Assembly: GCA_910576975.1 (NCBI GenBank)
Contig: CAJTJY010000003.1
Coordinates: 70,218-134,217 of the forward strand
Direction: 5' to 3'
DNA length: 64,000 nt
Origin: an uncultured Lachnospiraceae bacterium
Lineage (GTDB): Bacteria > Bacillota > Clostridia > Lachnospirales > Lachnospiraceae
The position numbers and the translations under genes were made by a program. The first letter of the stretch is position 1. The number at the start of each line of letters is the position of its first letter. This document shows positions 60,512 through 64,000 of the stretch, in pieces. The notes below the pieces were generated by a model. The model was not told the DNA's origin. It saw only the letters and a program-made list of their open reading frames with translations, and did no database searches.

Positions 60512-61021
60512 ATGAGTATTGAGATGATAACAGGATATTTTGAAAATTATGGGGCGATTGCCATTTTTGTGATCGTGCTGTTGGAATATTTGAATCTTCC
60601 AGGCTTTCCGGCGGGAGTGATTATGCCAATGGCCGGAATCTGGGCGGCAAACGGGAAGTTAAGCTTTTTGATGACCATGGTCATCTCAGTAGCGGCGGGC
60701 TTGCTTGGAAGCTGGATTTTATATTTTTTTGGAAGATTTGGCGGAGATGTGTTTTTAAAGGCATATGTGAAGAAATTTCCCAAACAAAAGCAAGCAATAG
60801 ACCGGAACTTTCAGATGATACAGCAAAGAGGATGTCTGGGAATTTTTATCAGCAAGCTGATCCCCATGGTGCGGACTTTGATTTCGATTCCGGCAGGAGT
60901 GCTTCATATCGACTTTATGAAATATACGGTCAGTTCTGCTCTTGGAATCTGCATTTGGAATTTTTTCTTTGTGGGAGCCGGATATGTACTGGGGGACAAG
61001 GTGTTTGAGTTTTTTGGATGA
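60512..61021 (+). CDS. DedA-family membrane protein
   Basis: A 169-residue protein of the DedA/SNARE-associated (VTT) family with about four to five hydrophobic segments. Typical features are LEYLNLPGFPAGVIMP, the glycine-rich GSWILYFFGRFGGD and ISKLIPMVRTLISIPAG, a reentrant motif with the conserved Arg. Members such as UptA flip undecaprenyl phosphate or phospholipids; which applies here is not known. CGGAGGAG precedes the ATG. It ends 20 bp before the glycosyltransferase start. Confidence 0.9.
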   Translation: MSIEMITGYFENYGAIAIFVIVLLEYLNLPGFPAGVIMPMAGIWAANGKLSFLMTMVISVAAGLLGSWILYFFGRFGGDVFLKAYVKKFPKQKQAIDRNFQMIQQRGCLGIFISKLIPMVRTLISIPAGVLHIDFMKYTVSSALGICIWNFFFVGAGYVLGDKVFEFFG

Positions 61022-61041
61022 TTTGGATAGGAGCGTGTTTT

Positions 61042-62292
61042 ATGAGAATTGCGATGATGACAAATAATTACAAGCCGGTAGTGGGAGGCGTGCCGATCGC
61101 CATTGAGCGGCTGGCGCAAGGGTTGCGGGAGAGAGGACATGTGGTCTACATATTTGCGCCGCAATATGAGGGGTATGCGCACGAAGAGGAATATGTGATT
61201 CGTTATCGTGCCTTTCGAAAGAAAGCGGGCGGTTATGTGCCGCTTATGAAACCTTTTGATCTGGAAATGGAACGCTTGTTTCAGGCGTTGGACTTTGACT
61301 TGATCCATGTGCATCATCCAGTGATGATAGGACAGCGTGCCCAATATCTGGGAAGGAAATATGGCGTTCCTGTGGTTTTTACCTATCACACGCAGTATGA
61401 GCAATATCTGCATTATTGGAAGCCTTACCGCTGGTTGAAAGAGAAGGGTGGCAGGTTGGAAAATAAAATCGTGAAGTTTGTGGAACAGCAGTTAGTGCTG
61501 GGGGTAATCCGCCAGTTTACAGACAGATGCAGCCTTGTGCTTACCCCTACTAGAAAGGTGCAGGAGATTTTACAAGAACGGGGCTGGCAGGCAGATACGG
61601 CGGTGCTTGCGACAGGTTTGCCAGATTCATTCTATTCAGAGTATTGGGAACGGCAGACAAATGAGAGGCTAAGCCGGGAATTTATCCGAAGAACCTATGG
61701 CAAAGGGAAAAGGCATTTGCTTTGTACGGTTGCAAGGCTTTCAGCGGAGAAAAACCTCAAGTTCTTGCTGAGATCCTTGGCAGTGCTGAAAGACAGGGCA
61801 GGAGACGATTTCCAGTTCCTGGTGATCGGAGACGGGCCTCAGAAAGCGGAATTGGAGTTCTATGTGCAGCAATTGGGAATCAGTGATAATGTCACCTTTT
61901 TGGGAACGGTGCCTAATGAGGAAGTGCCAGCGTTTCATTGCGCCAGCGATTTGTTTTTGTTTGCCTCTCAATCAGAAACGCAGGGAATTGTGTTGCTAGA
62001 AGCGATGGCAGGGGGCAGCCCTGTGGTGGCGGTGCAGGCTACAGGCGTTCTTGACGTGGTTTTTAGCGGCGAGAATGGTTATGTGACTTCTGAGTCAGAG
62101 GAGGAATTTGCAAAGTGCGCAGAGCAAGCGCTGTCGGACCCGGAGCTTTATCAAAGGCTGTCAGAAGGCGCCGCTGAAACGTCAGGGCGTTTCCGTAACA
62201 GGACGATTGCCTGGAGGGCGGAGTGTGCTTATGAGCAAGTTGTCTTAGAACATAGAGGCGTGAAAAAGGAACGCTTGTTTTTACATATTTGA
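61042..62292 (+). CDS. GT4-family glycosyltransferase
   Basis: Retaining glycosyltransferase of 416 residues with a GT-B fold. Seen are the N-terminal donor-domain GGVPIAIERLAQGLRERGH, the HVHHPV motif, and the C-terminal EX7E motif in SETQGIVLLEAMAGGSP. The pattern resembles diacylglycerol or polyprenyl-lipid glucosyltransferases of Firmicutes, which build glycolipids for lipoteichoic acid anchors; this is inference. ATAGGAGCG precedes ATG 61042, close behind the DedA gene, so a lipid-related pair is likely. Confidence 0.88.
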   Translation: MRIAMMTNNYKPVVGGVPIAIERLAQGLRERGHVVYIFAPQYEGYAHEEEYVIRYRAFRKKAGGYVPLMKPFDLEMERLFQALDFDLIHVHHPVMIGQRAQYLGRKYGVPVVFTYHTQYEQYLHYWKPYRWLKEKGGRLENKIVKFVEQQLVLGVIRQFTDRCSLVLTPTRKVQEILQERGWQADTAVLATGLPDSFYSEYWERQTNERLSREFIRRTYGKGKRHLLCTVARLSAEKNLKFLLRSLAVLKDRAGDDFQFLVIGDGPQKAELEFYVQQLGISDNVTFLGTVPNEEVPAFHCASDLFLFASQSETQGIVLLEAMAGGSPVVAVQATGVLDVVFSGENGYVTSESEEEFAKCAEQALSDPELYQRLSEGAAETSGRFRNRTIAWRAECAYEQVVLEHRGVKKERLFLHI

Positions 62293-62333
62293 GTGAGGAT
62301 TGAAAGCTTGCGTTCGGAAGATTTCTTTGCAGA

Positions 62334-63626
62334 TTAAATCCGAAGGATTTGACGGCGGAAGTCATATTCCAGGCTGTAATCCCCTTTGGCAGCAAGTCCC
62401 AGGCGATAGAGATCCGTAGCTCGCAAATCTATGGATAGAAGCCGCTGCTCCTGCTTAGTCAAGCGCTGCATAGCTTTTGCCGGGCGTGTAATGATCGGCA
62501 GGCGGCAGTGGCTTTTCATTGCGGACAGCAATGGCGCTGCAGAGTTGCGGAACCCTAAGATCCGCAGATAAGAGGGAAGTGGAATTGTCTCGTAATCCCT
62601 CTTTGTAATGTGCAGCAGCATATGGGTGAACAGGCGGCTTATGCGCGCATAAGTCATATTTCGCGTCTTCATGTGATGGCAAAAGCCCGTCCAGTCTGTA
62701 AAATCTTTGCACTCGTTTTGAAGACGGCAGGCAAGCTCCGCAGAACTACCGCCCCATGCAGAGAACGATTCTGCGTCGCCGTTTAGCAGTTCATAGTGAA
62801 GTAGAGAAGAGTAGTCGTCCTCAAACAGGAATGGATGAGGATAGTGTTCTAGGATATCAAGAGCTGTCTTTGGCATGGCAGAGGCAGGGATGTTAAGATG
62901 CATATTGCCGTGGCCTGTCTGTGAGGAAAGTTCTTTTTTGACATGTGTCCGAATGGCAGAGGCAGAGCAAAAACCCGAACCCAGTTCTGTGTCGTGATAT
63001 CCGCTACCCTGACGCAGAATGGGAATAGGGAGCATGGGAGATGATAGATCTGCCAGGGCTTTGAGGTATTCCAGGGCGAGAATGTTGTTGGGGGATGCAA
63101 GGATCTTGTCAAAGCAGTCTCCAGAGACGTTAGGTCCATGAAAAGCTGTTTCTCTGGAAGCAGTGCTGTTTTTAAAATAAGCATTTAAAGCATCTGCCCG
63201 TGCGGCGGGAAAGGAACGGCCGTTTCGCAGTGACTTTTGCAAGGATTCTAGGTAAGAAGAGGGTTGCGCAAGGAGAATGCGGGAAAGCTTTGACAGCAGT
63301 TGCATATCTGCTGTCTCTGCGCCAAATCCCAAGTGAGTGACGATTCCAGTGCAATCTAACAAAAAAACGCCTCCACGGGCGAAAGCTTCTGCGCTGGCTG
63401 TGGCAAATAGTGCAGGAAGCTCGAGCACAAGATCTGCGCCGCAGTTTAATGCCATTGCTGCACGGCTGTACTTTTCCATTAAGGCAGGAGCGCCCCTTTG
63501 GACAAAGTTCCCGCTCATGGCGATGACGACATGCTCTGCATGGCATATCTTTTTCAAAGCTTCTATCTGATATGCATGTCCCTGGTGGAAGGGATTGTAT
63601 TCTGCGATGATTCCTACAACATTCAT
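62334..63626 (-). CDS. tmcAL: tRNA(Met) cytidine acetate ligase TmcAL
   Basis: ATP-dependent enzyme of 430 residues that forms N4-acetylcytidine at the wobble position of elongator tRNA-Met in Firmicutes. The nucleotidyltransferase signature GIIAEYNPFHQGHAYQ opens the protein, with the following AMSGNFVQRG and HLGFGAE segments typical of the YlbM family. The first 200 residues are the catalytic domain, and the helical C-terminus presumably binds tRNA. AAAGGATTTATG precedes the minus-strand ATG. It converges with the glycosyltransferase gene with 41 bp between. Confidence 0.93.
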   Translation of the reverse strand: MNVVGIIAEYNPFHQGHAYQIEALKKICHAEHVVIAMSGNFVQRGAPALMEKYSRAAMALNCGADLVLELPALFATASAEAFARGGVFLLDCTGIVTHLGFGAETADMQLLSKLSRILLAQPSSYLESLQKSLRNGRSFPAARADALNAYFKNSTASRETAFHGPNVSGDCFDKILASPNNILALEYLKALADLSSPMLPIPILRQGSGYHDTELGSGFCSASAIRTHVKKELSSQTGHGNMHLNIPASAMPKTALDILEHYPHPFLFEDDYSSLLHYELLNGDAESFSAWGGSSAELACRLQNECKDFTDWTGFCHHMKTRNMTYARISRLFTHMLLHITKRDYETIPLPSYLRILGFRNSAAPLLSAMKSHCRLPIITRPAKAMQRLTKQEQRLLSIDLRATDLYRLGLAAKGDYSLEYDFRRQILRI

Positions 63627-63779
63627 AGATCATAAATCCTTTTCTGTTTGAGTATAGTATTTCTTTGCCTCATGAGGATAGTGTCTCCAATTATATCATT
63701 TCAATCGCTCTCCTGCAACGGGCTGTTAGTTCGTGCTTTTTTTCTTAAAAATTTTTTGGAAAAAAAGTGAAAAAAGTTA

Positions 63780-63808
63780 TTGACATTTGGACAAGTATCG
63801 CATATAAT
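63780..63808 (+). promoter_or_regulatory. Perfect consensus promoter of the tRNA-Pro/tRNA-Gly pair
   Basis: TTGACA (63780-63785), 17 bp, TATAAT (63803-63808). The tRNA transcription unit continues at least through tRNA-Gly to the right edge. Confidence 0.92.
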
Positions 63809-63844
63809 ATATCTTGCGTCGTGAGTGATTTGCTTACAGCGTTC

Positions 63845-63919
63845 CGGGGTGTGGCTCAGCTTGGCTAGAGCGCCTGGTTTGGGACCAGGAGGTCGCAGGT
63901 TCGAATCCTGTCACCCCGA
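63845..63919 (+). tRNA. tRNA-Pro(UGG)
   Basis: A 75-nt cloverleaf with acceptor stem CGGGGTG/CACCCCG and anticodon arm CCTGG-TTTGGGA-CCAGG (anticodon TGG); the T arm contains GGTTCGAATCC. It lies 8 bp before tRNA-Gly. The 3' CCA is not encoded. Confidence 0.97.
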
Positions 63920-63927
63920 TGCGTTAT

Positions 63928-63998
63928 GCGGGTGTAGTTCAATGGTAGAACACCAGCCTTCCAAGCTGGATACGTGGGTTCGATTCCCATCACCCGCT
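63928..63998 (+). tRNA. tRNA-Gly(UCC)
   Basis: A 71-nt cloverleaf with acceptor GCGGGTG/CACCCGC and anticodon arm CCAGC-CTTCCAA-GCTGG (anticodon TCC); the T arm contains GGTTCGATTCC. It ends 2 bp before the window edge, so further tRNAs may follow. Confidence 0.96.
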
Positions 63999-64000
63999 TC

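Overview
The window reads as a chromosomal segment of an anaerobic, probably motile, low-to-moderate GC Firmicute of the class Clostridia, most likely a Lachnospiraceae gut bacterium. The basis is Gram-positive style ribosome binding sites (AGGAGG-like), consensus sigma-A promoters, the gene order dgt-dnaG-rpoD-trmK-nif3, HemZ, LuxS next to an MTA/SAH nucleosidase, a stand-alone AICAR transformylase beside a PurO-type IMP cyclohydrolase, and many chemotaxis genes. The species is inference. I see no phage, transposase gene, CRISPR array or plasmid functions; this is mostly core chromosome with accessory cassettes.

Layout. 0-9 kb: a chemoreceptor running off the left edge, an MBL-fold hydrolase, hemZ, then hisS-aspS-HAD phosphatase-luxS-mtnN, a translation and methyl-cycle run. 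9-18 kb: Fe-alcohol dehydrogenase, PAP2 phosphatase, tRNA-Pro(GGG), an L,D-transpeptidase, a GH53 galactanase with altered active-site residues, two aminotransferases, a DUF368 (PopT-type) undecaprenyl-phosphate translocase and a DUF1294 protein. 18-31 kb: glyA, a second chemoreceptor, a MacAB-like exporter operon with two adaptors, then gap-pgk-tpiA. 30-38 kb: a two-component system followed by an ABC exporter, a MATE pump with a promoter/terminator leader, and a polysaccharide deacetylase. 38-49 kb: a small protein, an NYN-OST-HTH protein, tRNA-Leu, an iron-sulfur aldo/keto reductase, dgt-dnaG-rpoD-trmK-nif3 and a TGS-like nucleoside kinase. 49-55 kb: pyrBI, RNase P RNA (minus strand), a lipoprotein, CheV and the split last two steps of IMP synthesis. 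55-60 kb: an SPFH/zinc-ribbon protein, a four-helix membrane protein and a TIR-TPR-TM-DUF6273 protein. 60-64 kb: a coiled-coil protein, DedA, a GT4 glycosyltransferase, TmcAL and two tRNAs (Pro-UGG, Gly-UCC).

The most notable item is the three-gene operon at 55.1-59.6 kb. A putative TIR NADase is tethered to the membrane with an outward-facing DUF6273 domain and is co-encoded with an SPFH scaffold carrying three zinc ribbons. This looks like a membrane-stress or immune-type signalling module that I cannot match to a named system. Other points: a 210-bp palindromic element with perfect 51-bp inverted arms and internal hairpins at 48.7 kb, with relatives elsewhere in the window; a GH53 enzyme whose expected nucleophile Glu is Gln; a MacA-like adaptor whose coiled-coil hairpin is interrupted by a proline-flanked globular insert; and structured leaders ahead of the MATE gene, pgk and the IMP cyclohydrolase gene.
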